DNA from: JAEZKC01 sp046538945
GTDB taxonomy: Bacteria > Fibrobacterota > Chitinivibrionia > Chitinivibrionales > Chitinispirillaceae
DNA length: 27,573 bases
NCBI GenBank assembly: GCA_046538945.1
Contig: JBKHHW010000028.1
Coordinates: 1 to 27,573, forward strand
Direction: 5' to 3'
Shown: piece by piece, positions 7,203-15,650 of the stretch
Layout: every line of letters starts with the position of its first letter
Position numbering within the stretch: position 1 is the stretch's first letter
Program-made: the position numbers and the translations under genes
Notes under the pieces: generated by a model
What the model was told of the DNA's origin: nothing
What the model saw: only the letters and a program-made list of their open reading frames with translations
Database searches by the model: none

Positions 7203-9113
7203 TTGAACTACCTCGAACAGATAAATACTCCCGCCGAACTGAGAAAACTCCCCCCGGAAACTCTGAGCCAGCTGGCAGAGGAAATCCGGGATTTTTTGAT
7301 CGAAAAGGTAAGTCAAACCGGCGGGCACCTCGCCTCAAGCCTTGGAGTGGTCGAACTGACCCTGGCGCTGCACTACTGCTACAGAACTCCCCAGGATAAA
7401 ATCGTCTGGGATGTGGGACATCAGGCCTACCCCCACAAAATCCTCACCGGACGACGTGAGCAATTCTCCACTATCCGCCAACACGGCGGACTCAGCGGTT
7501 TTCCCCGTATATCTGAAAGCGAATACGACAGTTTCTCCGTCGGCCACGCCTCCACATCAATCAGCGCGGCTCTGGGAATGGCAATCGGACGCGACATCCT
7601 CAAGCAGGACAGCGCAGTCGTGGCGGTGATCGGAGACGGTTCCATGAGCGGAGGACTGGCCCTTGAGGGACTCAATAACCTGGGGTCTTCATCTACAAAG
7701 ATGACCGTGGTGCTCAATGACAACGAAATGTCCATTTCAAAGAATGTCGGCGCCCTTTCCCGCTATCTCACCCGGGTTATCACCGACAAACGATACAACA
7801 AAATCAAAGGCGAAATCTGGGATCTTCTGGGAAACTTTTCCAATGTAGGAAAAAGCATCCGAAGCATGATGCACAGACTGGATGATGCCTTAAAACACAT
7901 CATTATCCCCGGTAAGCTCTTCGAAGACATGGGGCTGAGGTATATCGGCCCCATTGATGGTCACAACATTACTGAAATGATCGAGGTGTTCAGATTCGTG
8001 CGGGAGCAGGCCACCGGCCCGGTACTGGTGCATGTGATCACCAAAAAGGGCAAGGGCTATTCTTTCGCCGAAAAGGATGCCACCAAGTACCACGGAATCA
8101 GTAAATTCGAGCCTGCAACCGGCGATGTGATAAAGAACGCCCCATCCAAAGCAACCTTCAGCGATGTGTTCGGCAAAACGATGGTTGAGCTTGGGCATAA
8201 AAGACAAGACCTGGTGGCGATCACAGCGGCAATGCCCGACGGTACCAAACTGTGCGAGTTCAGAGACACATTCCCGGACCGTTTTTTCGATGTAGGCATC
8301 GCCGAGGGGCACGCGGTTACCTTTGCCGCAGGGCTTGCCCTCAGAGGGCTCCGTCCGGTAGTGGCACTCTACTCCAGTTTTCTTCAACGCGCTTACGACC
8401 AGATCATGCAGGATGTCGCCCTTGACAGAACAAACGTAATTTTCTGCATCGACAGAGCGGGGCTGGTGGGTGATGATGGTCCTACTCACCATGGAATGTT
8501 CGACCTCTCCTTTCTCAGAACAGTACCAGATGCGGTTATCATGGCCCCCAGAGATGAAAAAGAACTTCGGGATATGATGTATACCGCAACAGAATACAGC
8601 GGGGGCCCTGTATTTATCCGCTACCCCCGCGGAGGCGGCCCGGGAACACCGTTTGACGGACCACTGACAAAGCTTGAAATCGGTATGCCGGAAGTTGTCT
8701 GCAAGGGCAAGGACCTGGCCCTGATTTCGATTGGGGACTTTTTTTCCGATGCAGCTTTAGTTCAGGAAAAGCTTAAAGATGAGGGAGTTGAGGCCACACT
8801 GGTGGATGCCCGTTTCGCGAAACCGTTAAATGAGAAGATCTATGCCGAAATACTCTCCACCCACAGCCACATAGCCACATTCGAGAACAACTCCCTGCCT
8901 GGAGGGTTCGGGTCGGCGGTTCTGGAGTTGGCTTCTGGGATGAAAAACGGGCCCAAGGTGATGAGGTTTGGTCTTCCGGACAAGTTCGTGAGCCATGGAA
9001 ATGTGAAGATACTCAGGAAGGAGCTTGGACTTGATGGGAAGGGGATGGTGGAGAGGCTGCGGGTGTTTGTCGGGGACCGGGCTTCGTCGGATGTGGGAGC
9101 GGTTTGCCCCTAG
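7203..9113 (+). CDS. dxs: 1-deoxy-D-xylulose-5-phosphate synthase
   Basis: 636 residues, the usual length. It condenses pyruvate and glyceraldehyde-3-phosphate to DXP, the first step of the MEP isoprenoid pathway, and also supplies thiamine and pyridoxal synthesis. The TPP domain has GGHLASSLG (H42), DVGHQAY (H73) and GDGS (144-147) followed by the LNDNEMSIS segment. The catalytic glutamate is E368 in GIAEGHAVTFAAG. A transketolase C-terminal domain follows (about 490-620). The start is TTG: the alignment-typical N-terminus begins there (NYLEQINTPAELRKL), and AAAGGAT lies about 10 nt upstream. The stop TAG sits inside a CCCCTAGGGG palindrome. Palindrome copy B lies 18 bp downstream. Confidence 0.97.
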   Translation: MNYLEQINTPAELRKLPPETLSQLAEEIRDFLIEKVSQTGGHLASSLGVVELTLALHYCYRTPQDKIVWDVGHQAYPHKILTGRREQFSTIRQHGGLSGFPRISESEYDSFSVGHASTSISAALGMAIGRDILKQDSAVVAVIGDGSMSGGLALEGLNNLGSSSTKMTVVLNDNEMSISKNVGALSRYLTRVITDKRYNKIKGEIWDLLGNFSNVGKSIRSMMHRLDDALKHIIIPGKLFEDMGLRYIGPIDGHNITEMIEVFRFVREQATGPVLVHVITKKGKGYSFAEKDATKYHGISKFEPATGDVIKNAPSKATFSDVFGKTMVELGHKRQDLVAITAAMPDGTKLCEFRDTFPDRFFDVGIAEGHAVTFAAGLALRGLRPVVALYSSFLQRAYDQIMQDVALDRTNVIFCIDRAGLVGDDGPTHHGMFDLSFLRTVPDAVIMAPRDEKELRDMMYTATEYSGGPVFIRYPRGGGPGTPFDGPLTKLEIGMPEVVCKGKDLALISIGDFFSDAALVQEKLKDEGVEATLVDARFAKPLNEKIYAEILSTHSHIATFENNSLPGGFGSAVLELASGMKNGPKVMRFGLPDKFVSHGNVKILRKELGLDGKGMVERLRVFVGDRASSDVGAVCP

Positions 9114-9409
9114 GGGGGCCGATTTTCGCTGCCCCGGAGGTGAATTTATGATTCGGTAATGATTCACCTCTGGGGGGAATTAATATCTTTTCCCACGCTG
9201 AAGACAAAGGCGATTAGAGCCCCAAAGCAGTAATTCCCAGCTCTTTGGATTCAAAAAACCTGAACACCAGAATTCAATGCCCGGAACACTCAAATAATAA
9301 CAGATTATCCCGGTTGGCAGCGAAAAAAAGACAAAAATTCTTCTGAAGTAACTTTCTTGAAAAGCACTTTCTGGTATTTGAAAATGATAAAAACGGATCC
9401 GAGTCGGGA
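9114..9409. other. Intergenic region between dxs and the RAYT gene
   Basis: About 296 bp. The first part carries the palindrome at 9132-9177. The remainder (9178-9409) is ordinary mixed sequence with no coding frame I can support and no clear terminator. The two genes converge here. Confidence 0.5.
9132..9177. repeat. REP-like palindrome, copy B (downstream side of RAYT)
   Basis: The left arm CCCCGGAGGTGAAT (9132-9145) pairs with ATTCACCTCTGGGG (9162-9175) with one mismatch and a 16-nt spacer, and two further G follow. The loop contains CGGTA, as in copy C. Copies B and C share CGGTA, TGA and TCACCTCTGGGGG in the same order and spacing. Confidence 0.82.
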
Positions 9410-10405
9410 TCAGTAATAGATCGAAGCTGCAGGCAAATACCTGCAGGCCGATTTTACCAGGTACTCCCGCTGAAAAACTTTCGCATATCTGGAAACCATT
9501 CGGGAGGCCCCAGATCCGGTTATCCCGAGATAATTGGCGACTTGTGTGGCGTGAAAATCGTAACAACATACTCCAAGATATGCAAACAGTTCACGTGAAG
9601 TAGATTTCTGATTGACCCTGCCCTGATGAAACAGTTCCTCTTTCTCAGAATTAAGGCACACCTGAAGCGCCTGGTGGAGATTTTCCAGAGTCGTATTGGT
9701 TACAATATGGCGGGCCAGGCGAACCCTTCTGCTGCGATCCTTCTCCAGAACCATTCTCATGAATTCATAGCTACCGATTATCCATGATTCAGGCCTGAAA
9801 AAATTCATCTTTCCTCTGTTTACATCTCTGACTTTCCTTATAACCTCGTCGTCTACACAGTCGGTTTTTTCCGATAAAAGGTATTCTCTGTATTGACGAA
9901 GTGAATCAGAGCCGGGGAACTGATTCAGAAGACAGTCTTTGTCCAGAAGATCATCCTCACTTCCCTGTACAACTGCCCTGTGACCGCACCATTCGTATTG
10001 ATCCAGCTCTTCCAGAGTGCATTCACCGCAGCGCACCGGATTGAGATGAACATAACGGATCAGTTTTTTCAGCTCCGTTTCCTCAGATATTACAGATGCA
10101 TACCGTCTGAAGAACACCACTCCTTCGCGACCACACTGGCGATTGAACTCTTTGGCGATGACGGAATTGAGCCGCTGCATGAATTTTGATATGGGGACTT
10201 CGCTTGACTTCACTACCAGGTGGTAATGATCCTTCTGAAGTGACCAGCTGCAGCAGAGGTAAGAATATTTCTTGAGTGTGATTGCCAGTTCTTTGAGAAA
10301 AAAGGATTTCAGTTCGGGAGTGGGGAATATTTCCTCTCCGAAAACGCCTTTGGAGTAAACCTGGTAGAAGACACCGGGAACGATGATGCGGGGCTTGGTG
10401 CACAT
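9410..10405 (-). CDS. REP-associated tyrosine transposase (Y1, IS200/RAYT-like)
   Basis: 331 residues from the ATG at 10405; an upstream ATG at 10453 would add 16 residues. MCTKPRIIVPGVFYQVYSKG is the usual RAYT opening. The HUH metal motif is H60-Y-H62 in KDHYHLVVKS. The nucleophile tyrosine is probably Y118 in RYVHLNPVR, so the catalytic set appears intact. The C-terminal third (about 269-331) contains a helix-turn-helix-like segment (ATQVANYLGITGSGASRMVSRYAK), as in longer RAYT relatives. RAYTs cleave and join single-stranded DNA at REP hairpins, and this gene lies between two such palindromes. A GGGAG precedes the ATG. Confidence 0.9.
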   Translation of the reverse strand: MCTKPRIIVPGVFYQVYSKGVFGEEIFPTPELKSFFLKELAITLKKYSYLCCSWSLQKDHYHLVVKSSEVPISKFMQRLNSVIAKEFNRQCGREGVVFFRRYASVISEETELKKLIRYVHLNPVRCGECTLEELDQYEWCGHRAVVQGSEDDLLDKDCLLNQFPGSDSLRQYREYLLSEKTDCVDDEVIRKVRDVNRGKMNFFRPESWIIGSYEFMRMVLEKDRSRRVRLARHIVTNTTLENLHQALQVCLNSEKEELFHQGRVNQKSTSRELFAYLGVCCYDFHATQVANYLGITGSGASRMVSRYAKVFQREYLVKSACRYLPAASIYY

Positions 10406-10473
10406 GGGAGCTCCCTTCGGCTTAAGTAGATGTGTACGGGACAATGCAGACAAATAGAAAGCAAAATACGGAC

Positions 10474-10522
10474 CTCCCCAGAGGTGAAATAGTGTCCCGG
10501 TACTGAATCACCTCTGGGGGAG
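10474..10522. repeat. REP-like palindrome, copy C (upstream side of RAYT)
   Basis: CCCCAGAGGTGA (10476-10487) and TCACCTCTGGGG (10508-10519) are perfectly inverted with a 20-nt spacer. The outer CT/AG bases continue the symmetry if one extra G is bulged. The loop contains CGGTA. It lies 68 bp upstream of the RAYT start and 28 bp from the stop of the DUF4416 gene. Confidence 0.85.
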
Positions 10523-10549
10523 AGAAGATCCGCCAGACAGGCTTATCGC

Positions 10550-11080
10550 TCAGCCGCCTTTTCTTATCCCATACACCAGACCCGCACGCGCCTTCTCCAG
10601 AAACCTCACAAACTCCGGCTCCTTGTAATCCGGGTAAGTCCAGGAAAAGTACCTGAAACAGCCTTTCCTATAATGAAGTGTCACTTCACCATAAATCCCA
10701 TCCCCCAGATAAAGACGATGATAAAAATCCTTGGTGGACGCCAGCGCAAGCTTGTCCCGGGCCACATACCCCGGATCAATATTCACCACCCGCTTCCCCT
10801 CCACCGAAAAACGGCTCTCAAGATCGTTGGTGTAGTTCTTTATGGAAGGTAGCAGCGAGCGATCCATGGGGCTTTTGAATACTGCATAGTACTTCAGCAG
10901 ATCACTGCCCATCTCCTCCCCGTAGTATTCGGACCAGGTAAAATCTACGGGACCGTAATATCTGTCGATTTCCCCATATCTGGAAGTAAGCAGCGAAAGT
11001 ACCTTCTCCAGTTCAAACGTACGCTGAAACATAACTGCGATAAATAATTTCACCCCTGCCGGCTTCTGAACTAAACCCAT
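10550..11080 (-). CDS. DUF4416 family protein
   Basis: 176 residues. It matches the DUF4416 pattern throughout: N-terminal MGLVQKPAGVKLFIAVMF, middle FTWSEYYGEEMGSDLLKYY, NDLESRF, then RVVNIDPGYVARDKLALASTKDFYHRLYLGDGIYGEVTLHYRKG and final SWTYPDYKEPEF. The biochemical function is not known. The ATG at 11080 is chosen over one 15 codons upstream because GAGG lies 6 nt before it and the family begins at this methionine. Confidence 0.88.
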   Translation of the reverse strand: MGLVQKPAGVKLFIAVMFQRTFELEKVLSLLTSRYGEIDRYYGPVDFTWSEYYGEEMGSDLLKYYAVFKSPMDRSLLPSIKNYTNDLESRFSVEGKRVVNIDPGYVARDKLALASTKDFYHRLYLGDGIYGEVTLHYRKGCFRYFSWTYPDYKEPEFVRFLEKARAGLVYGIRKGG

Positions 11081-11121
11081 TGCATTCCTCGGTTTTTTAC
11101 AGTACACTAAGCGCTTTAAGA

Positions 11122-11343
11122 TCATTTCCCAGGAGAGGATAAATATAAGTTGTTACAGGAACGAATTTCCGTTTCAGCCGCGAGATCGACAAAGTACTCC
11201 GCGGCTTTGAATTCTCTTGACTGGATTCGGCGCCCCTTTGTACTTTTAAAGTCCTCGAAAACCTTTAGTGCATCGAATAGGAGCCAATTGAATCCTCTAA
11301 CTTTGATCCACTGCTGCAAATCAAAACAGGAGTCTCTCTTTGT
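11122..11343 (-). pseudogene. Possible gene remnant, unrecognised
   Basis: A minus-strand open frame runs from just inside rnfC to a TGA 41 bp upstream of the DUF4416 start. It contains protein-like stretches such as WLLFDALKVFEDFKSTK and REFKAAEYFVDLAAETEIR. No ATG or Shine-Dalgarno precedes it; the only start is TTG at 11319. I do not recognise the family. It may be chance, a decayed gene end, or a very small gene. Confidence 0.22.
11217..11246 (+). promoter_or_regulatory. Weak promoter candidate for the rnf operon
   Basis: TTGACT (11217-11222) and TACTTT (11241-11246) are separated by 18 nt and lie about 95 bp upstream of rnfC. The -35 is good and the -10 poor. The 259-bp gap before rnfC is the obvious place for the operon promoter. 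Confidence 0.25.
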
Positions 11344-12677
11344 TTAAGAAATTCAGTTTCAAGGGCGGCGTCCATCCGAGTCATGGCAAGTCTCAAACAG
11401 AACATCTGGCTATAGAGAATTTCCCGGCTCCGCCGAAAGTGGTTATTCCCGTTTCCCAGCACATAGGAGCTCCTGCAAAACCACTGGTAAAACGCGGTGA
11501 CCGGGTAGTTATCGGGCAGCCCATTGCAGAACCGGGCGGGTTTGTTTCTTCCACAATCCATTCCTCCGTAGCTGGCAAGGTGATTTCTGTTGCTCCGTTT
11601 CCTCATCCCCTGGGAAAACAGGTGATGGCGGTTGAGATCGAAAACGACGGTTCAGAGGAAAAAGCTGAATTCGCGCCTTTCGACAAGCCCTGGCGTGAAG
11701 CGGCCCCTGGTGAACTCGTTCAGAAAATCGCCTCAAGCGGAATTGTGGGTATGGGCGGAGCCAGTTTCCCCACCCAGGTGAAGCTTTCACCACCAAGTAA
11801 CAAGCCTATTGATACACTTATCATTAATGGTGCAGAGTGTGAACCGTACCTCACAGCCGATCACCGGCTCATGCTCGAACGAACAGAAGACCTTCTTACG
11901 GGCATGCTTATTCTGAAGAAAATTCTTGGTGCAAAAAAGTGCTTCATCGGTATTGAGGACAATAAAACCGATGCAATCGAGGCTGTTACCGGAAAACTGG
12001 AAGATCCGAAATTCAAGGACATGACTTTGGCCGTTCTGAAGGCCAAGTATCCTCAGGGTGGTGAGAAACAGCTCATCAATGCCATCACAAAACGCCAGGT
12101 CCCCTCAGCGGGGCTACCGATGGATGTGGGTTGTGTGGTGCAGAATGTGGGGACATCTCTGGCTATCTACGATTCCATTTTCTCCGGAATACCCCTCTAC
12201 GAACGGGTTGTTACCGTAACCGGACCGGCAGTGAGATCCCCTAAGAATCTTCTTGTGAGAATCGGAACTCCCATGAGAGCGCTACTTGAAGCCTGCGATA
12301 CCGATTTTTCCAAAATTAAAAAGCTCATTATGGGTGGCCCGATGATGGGGCTTGCTCAGTCGGAGTTAGATGTTCCGGTGATCAAATCCACGTCAGGGAT
12401 TCTTGCCTATGACAAAATCACCCCTGCTGTGAGAGAATACCCCTGCATTAACTGCGGGATGTGTGTCAGAGCCTGTCCGATCAGACTTGTACCTTCCCGG
12501 TTGGCCAAACTGGTGGAAAAGGAAAAATCCGACGAAGCGGTCGAGTGGAACATGATGGATTGTGTGGAATGCGGGTCGTGTGCATTTGTCTGCCCCTCAA
12601 AGATAAATATCGTTCAGTTTGTGAAACTGGGCAAATACACAGTGCAGGCAAAAAGAGCCGCGGAAAAGAAGAAATAG
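11340..12677 (+). CDS. rnfC: Rnf electron-transport complex subunit C
   Basis: 445 residues. RnfC is the peripheral NADH-side subunit of the ferredoxin:NAD+ oxidoreductase (RNF). It binds FMN/NADH through an Nqo1-like domain and two [4Fe-4S] clusters. Visible are FKGGVHPSHGK at the start, GMGGASFPTQVKL, INGAECEPYLTADHRLMLE, and clusters C369/C372/C375/C379 and C408/C411/C414/C418. It lacks the long C-terminal extension of E. coli RsxC. The start is TTG with AGGAG 7 nt upstream, and the next codons FKKFSFKGGVHP match the family N-terminus. It is the first gene of rnfCDGEAB. Confidence 0.96.
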   Translation: MFKKFSFKGGVHPSHGKSQTEHLAIENFPAPPKVVIPVSQHIGAPAKPLVKRGDRVVIGQPIAEPGGFVSSTIHSSVAGKVISVAPFPHPLGKQVMAVEIENDGSEEKAEFAPFDKPWREAAPGELVQKIASSGIVGMGGASFPTQVKLSPPSNKPIDTLIINGAECEPYLTADHRLMLERTEDLLTGMLILKKILGAKKCFIGIEDNKTDAIEAVTGKLEDPKFKDMTLAVLKAKYPQGGEKQLINAITKRQVPSAGLPMDVGCVVQNVGTSLAIYDSIFSGIPLYERVVTVTGPAVRSPKNLLVRIGTPMRALLEACDTDFSKIKKLIMGGPMMGLAQSELDVPVIKSTSGILAYDKITPAVREYPCINCGMCVRACPIRLVPSRLAKLVEKEKSDEAVEWNMMDCVECGSCAFVCPSKINIVQFVKLGKYTVQAKRAAEKKK

Positions 12678-12692
12678 TAAAACAGAGGAAAC

Positions 12693-13784
12693 ATGACTAC
12701 TTTAGAGACAAAAGAAAAAGACGCGATTGCGGAAAAACAGCCCGCCGCTCCGAAAGTTGCCGTTCCGGAACTTCACCTGTCCAGTTCTCCCCATGTCCGG
12801 GCCGGTGTGACCGTTCCAAAAGTCATGCTGATAGTCATTGTCGCAATGATTCCCGCCTTCATAGCTTCCGTAGCCTTTTATGGATGGAAGGCTATTGTTC
12901 TTACAGTTGCAAGTGTTGCCGCCGCAATCGCAACAGAATGGCTCATCAACCACTTTCTCAAACGTCCCCAGACCATTGGTGATTTCAGTGCGGCAGTCAC
13001 CGGCATACTGGTGGCATTCAACCTCCCCCCCGACATACCGTTCTGGATGGCCATCGTGGGTTCTGCATTCGCAATCGGAGTGGCAAAAATGGTTTTCGGA
13101 GGTCTGGGGGGTAATTTCATCAATCCGGCGCTTGCGGGGCGGGCATTTCTGATGGCCAACTGGCCGGCTGCGATGACCACCTTTTCCGCACCGGCATTCG
13201 GAAGCATTAACGGCTTGCCTTCTGTCACTGCCGGTATAGACGGAGTGTCAGCTGCGACCCCGTTGGGTGCAATAAAAACAGCGTTTTCTGAAGGAACATA
13301 CCAGGCTGCACATTTTGCCGATGCGCTGAAAGAACTGTTTTTGGGAAATGTGGGCGGCTGCATAGGCGAAACATCCGCGCTGGCACTTCTTCTGGGCGGT
13401 TTGTTCCTTGTTGCTGTCCGGGTAGTCGATTTCAGGATTCCACTGTCGTATATCGCCACGGTTTTTCTCCTGTTCTGGGTAGCCAACGGGAGCGGAAGTC
13501 ATTTCACAGTATCATCACTGATCACTCCCACATACCATGTGCTGGCCGGTGGGCTCATGCTGGGAGCATTTTTCATGGCTACCGACATGGTCACCTCTCC
13601 CATCACTCCCAAAGGTAGAATTCTGTTCGGTATAGGATGCGGGGTGCTGACATTCGTGATACGGAAATACGGCGGATATCCAGAAGGTGTTTCTTATTCA
13701 ATTCTTCTGATGAACCTTGTGGTGCCACTTATCGACAGATACACAAGACCAACTATTTACGGCGAGGTTGTCAAACGTGACTGA
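12693..13784 (+). CDS. rnfD: Rnf electron-transport complex subunit D
   Basis: 363 residues, a polytopic inner-membrane subunit carrying covalent FMN. An N-terminal soluble stretch (about 1-45) includes LHLSSSPHVRAGVTVPKVML, the standard RnfD opening. Many hydrophobic helices follow, with GGLGGNFINPALAGRAF in the middle. The FMN-attachment threonine is expected at T189 in VSAATPL, where the classical motif is SGAT. It starts 16 bp after rnfC, with GAGG before the ATG. Confidence 0.95.
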   Translation: MTTLETKEKDAIAEKQPAAPKVAVPELHLSSSPHVRAGVTVPKVMLIVIVAMIPAFIASVAFYGWKAIVLTVASVAAAIATEWLINHFLKRPQTIGDFSAAVTGILVAFNLPPDIPFWMAIVGSAFAIGVAKMVFGGLGGNFINPALAGRAFLMANWPAAMTTFSAPAFGSINGLPSVTAGIDGVSAATPLGAIKTAFSEGTYQAAHFADALKELFLGNVGGCIGETSALALLLGGLFLVAVRVVDFRIPLSYIATVFLLFWVANGSGSHFTVSSLITPTYHVLAGGLMLGAFFMATDMVTSPITPKGRILFGIGCGVLTFVIRKYGGYPEGVSYSILLMNLVVPLIDRYTRPTIYGEVVKRD

Positions 13785-14430
13785 TATCATTAAATTATCA
13801 ATTGCCCTGATGGTGATTTCGATGGCAGCCGGGCTGGCCATAGGTTTCACCAATTCAAAAACGATGGACAAGATTGCCGCTCAGCAGGAAATGGCCCAGA
13901 ACAGTGCACTGGAGGCGGTGTTTCCTCAGAAAGTGACACTGAAAAAGCAGAAGGGTGAAGGTGAACTCCCCGAAAAATACTGGATAGCCTCAAACGATAA
14001 AGGCATGGTGGGCTATGCTTTTGAAGTGAGCAGCAGAGGGTATTCCGGCGACATCAGATACATGGTGGGAGTAAATAAATCCGGTGAGGTACAGGGGATT
14101 TCCATTCTTGAACAGAGTGAGACTCCGGGTCTGGGCTCTCGGGTCCAGGAAGTTGCTTCAAGCAAATACATCTGGAATCCACTGGGTGAATCAGAAGAAA
14201 ACAAGCCCTGGTTTACCGAACAATTCGAAGGTCTGTCCTGTCTTGAACCGATTTCTATCGATAAGTCGGCGGGTGAGTGGCATAAACTCGACAAAACTGC
14301 CAGAGAAGGACTGAAGGAGAAAAACGCAGTTTCGGCCATCACGGGTTCCACCATTTCCACCAAAGCAGTTGTGAGTGGAATAGAAAAGAAAGTAGCAGTT
14401 TACATAAATCACCTCAGGGAGAAGAACTGA
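13777..14430 (+). CDS. rnfG: Rnf electron-transport complex subunit G
   Basis: 217 residues from the GTG at 13777, which overlaps the rnfD stop by 8 bp. An ATG further upstream would extend far into rnfD and is rejected. One N-terminal membrane anchor (about 5-23) precedes a periplasmic flavoprotein domain with the segments SEQSETPGLGSRV-like (LEQSETPGLGSRV) and W-x-EQFEGL. The FMN threonine is T192 in ITGSTISTKAVV, where S191 replaces the usual alanine of the (S/T)GAT motif. It relays electrons between RnfD and the other subunits. Confidence 0.94.
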   Translation: MTDIIKLSIALMVISMAAGLAIGFTNSKTMDKIAAQQEMAQNSALEAVFPQKVTLKKQKGEGELPEKYWIASNDKGMVGYAFEVSSRGYSGDIRYMVGVNKSGEVQGISILEQSETPGLGSRVQEVASSKYIWNPLGESEENKPWFTEQFEGLSCLEPISIDKSAGEWHKLDKTAREGLKEKNAVSAITGSTISTKAVVSGIEKKVAVYINHLREKN

Positions 14431-14431
14431 T

Positions 14432-15028
14432 ATGCTGGGTGAAGAAATCAAGCGCGGCGTCGTATCCGAAAATCCTATTCTGGTTCTCGCTTTGGGGCTC
14501 TGCCCTGCGCTGGCCGTGAGTACATCGGTAAGAAACGGACTGGGAATGGGGCTTGCAGCTACATTCGTGCTCATCTGCTCCAATCTGATCATCTCAATTA
14601 TCAAGAAATGGATTCCTGAAAAAGTCAGAATCCCCTGCTTTATCGTGGTCATAGCCACGTTCGTTTCCATTCTGCAGCTGATTCTCAAGGCATACATTCC
14701 GGTGCTGGACAGACAGCTGGGTATTTTCATCCCCCTTATTGTGGTGAACTGTGTCATACTGGGACGGGCCGAAGCGTTTGCATCCAAAAACAACCCGGCC
14801 AAGTCCATTGTTGACGGCTTGGTGATGGGAGCGGGATTCACGGTGGCACTTGTCATTTTAAGTACGATCCGGGAACTTCTGGGCTCCAATAAGATCTGGG
14901 GCCTTCTGGTCATACCGAAATTCCAGCCCATGACCGCTTTCGTTCTGGCCCCGGGCGGTTTCTTTGCAATCGCACTGGTGATGGGTATTGTGAATGTTGT
15001 CCGTAGCAGAAAGGTAGCACGCACATGA
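14432..15028 (+). CDS. rnfE: Rnf electron-transport complex subunit E
   Basis: 198 residues, an integral membrane protein with about six helices, homologous to RnfA. Typical segments are GVVSENPILVLALGLCPALAVSTSVRNGLGMG, LGIFIPLIVVNCVILGRAEAFA and KSIVDGLVMGAGFTVAL. The conserved cysteines (C24 and C108) are the ones thought to bind an iron-sulfur centre between RnfA and RnfE. It starts 1 bp after rnfG. Confidence 0.96.
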   Translation: MLGEEIKRGVVSENPILVLALGLCPALAVSTSVRNGLGMGLAATFVLICSNLIISIIKKWIPEKVRIPCFIVVIATFVSILQLILKAYIPVLDRQLGIFIPLIVVNCVILGRAEAFASKNNPAKSIVDGLVMGAGFTVALVILSTIRELLGSNKIWGLLVIPKFQPMTAFVLAPGGFFAIALVMGIVNVVRSRKVART

Positions 15029-15648
15029 GCAGCGTCATGAGTATAATTCAGATCTCGATTGCAGCTGTGCTGATTCAAAATTTCGTTCTGGCCCGCTTTC
15101 TGGGTCTGTGTCCCTTTTTCGGAGTATCCAAGAAGCTTTCAAGTGCTACCGGAATGGGCATGGCGGTTATTTTCGTAATGACTGTGGCATCCATATTCAC
15201 CTGGGCAATCAACAATTTCATTCTGGTCGAGTTGGGTGTGGAGTTCCTGCGCACCATCGTTTTTATCCTGGTGATAGCATCTCTTGTGCAGCTTCTTGAA
15301 ATGGCTCTTCAGAAATTCTCCCCTGCTCTCTATGAGTCTCTGGGGATTTTCCTGCCCCTTATCACTACCAACTGCGCAATTATGGGAGTGGCCCTGCTCA
15401 ACACCGGTATCAATCAGTTTACAGGCAAGCCTTTTACATTTGTCGAAAGCCTTGTCAACGGTGTCGCTTCAGGTGTCGGTTTTACTCTGGCATTGGTGCT
15501 GATGGCAGGGCTTAGAGAGAAACTGGAACTGGCCAATATTCCAAAATCGCTTGAAGGACTTCCGATTGCCTTTATCACTGCGGGTCTGATGGCCCTTGCG
15601 TTTCTGGGATTTTCAGGGCTTTCCTTTTTTAAATCCGTTGGAGGATAA
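15025..15648 (+). CDS. rnfA: Rnf electron-transport complex subunit A
   Basis: 207 residues, about six membrane helices. Motifs are QNFVLARFLGLCPFFGVSKK near the N-terminus, LGIFLPLITTNCAIMGVALLN in the middle and SLVNGVASGVGFTLALVLMAGLRE. The two cysteines in LGLCPFFG and TTNCAIMG match those expected to bind the membrane iron-sulfur centre with RnfE. The ATG overlaps the rnfE stop by 4 bp (ATGA), so translation is probably coupled. Confidence 0.97.
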   Translation: MSSVMSIIQISIAAVLIQNFVLARFLGLCPFFGVSKKLSSATGMGMAVIFVMTVASIFTWAINNFILVELGVEFLRTIVFILVIASLVQLLEMALQKFSPALYESLGIFLPLITTNCAIMGVALLNTGINQFTGKPFTFVESLVNGVASGVGFTLALVLMAGLREKLELANIPKSLEGLPIAFITAGLMALAFLGFSGLSFFKSVGG

Positions 15649-15650
15649 GA

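Larger units (their letters stand above)
9132..10522 (-). mobile_element. Putative RAYT/REP unit (transposase gene bracketed by palindromes)
   Basis: A Y1 HUH transposase gene lies between two closely matching inverted-repeat palindromes (9132-9177 and 10474-10522). Genes on either side (dxs and the DUF4416 gene) are intact. The unit is about 1.39 kb. RAYT genes bordered by REPs are a known bacterial arrangement. Whether this unit still moves is inference. I see no target-site duplication, and Y1 enzymes normally make none. Confidence 0.5.

Noticed and set aside
9104..9118. CCCCTAGGGG palindrome at the dxs stop as a terminator
   Set aside because: The stem has no loop and no T-run. It is probably incidental, or an extension of the adjacent repeat region.
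9410..10405. Concern that the RAYT had lost its catalytic tyrosine, because the LNSVIAKEFN segment lacks the Tyr often seen there
   Set aside because: The nucleophile in RAYT proteins lies in the (K/R)Y(I/V)HLNPV motif, and Y118 is present there.
14191..15078. A 295-codon minus-strand frame opposite rnfG and rnfE
   Set aside because: It is antisense to conserved Rnf genes, and no domain is visible.
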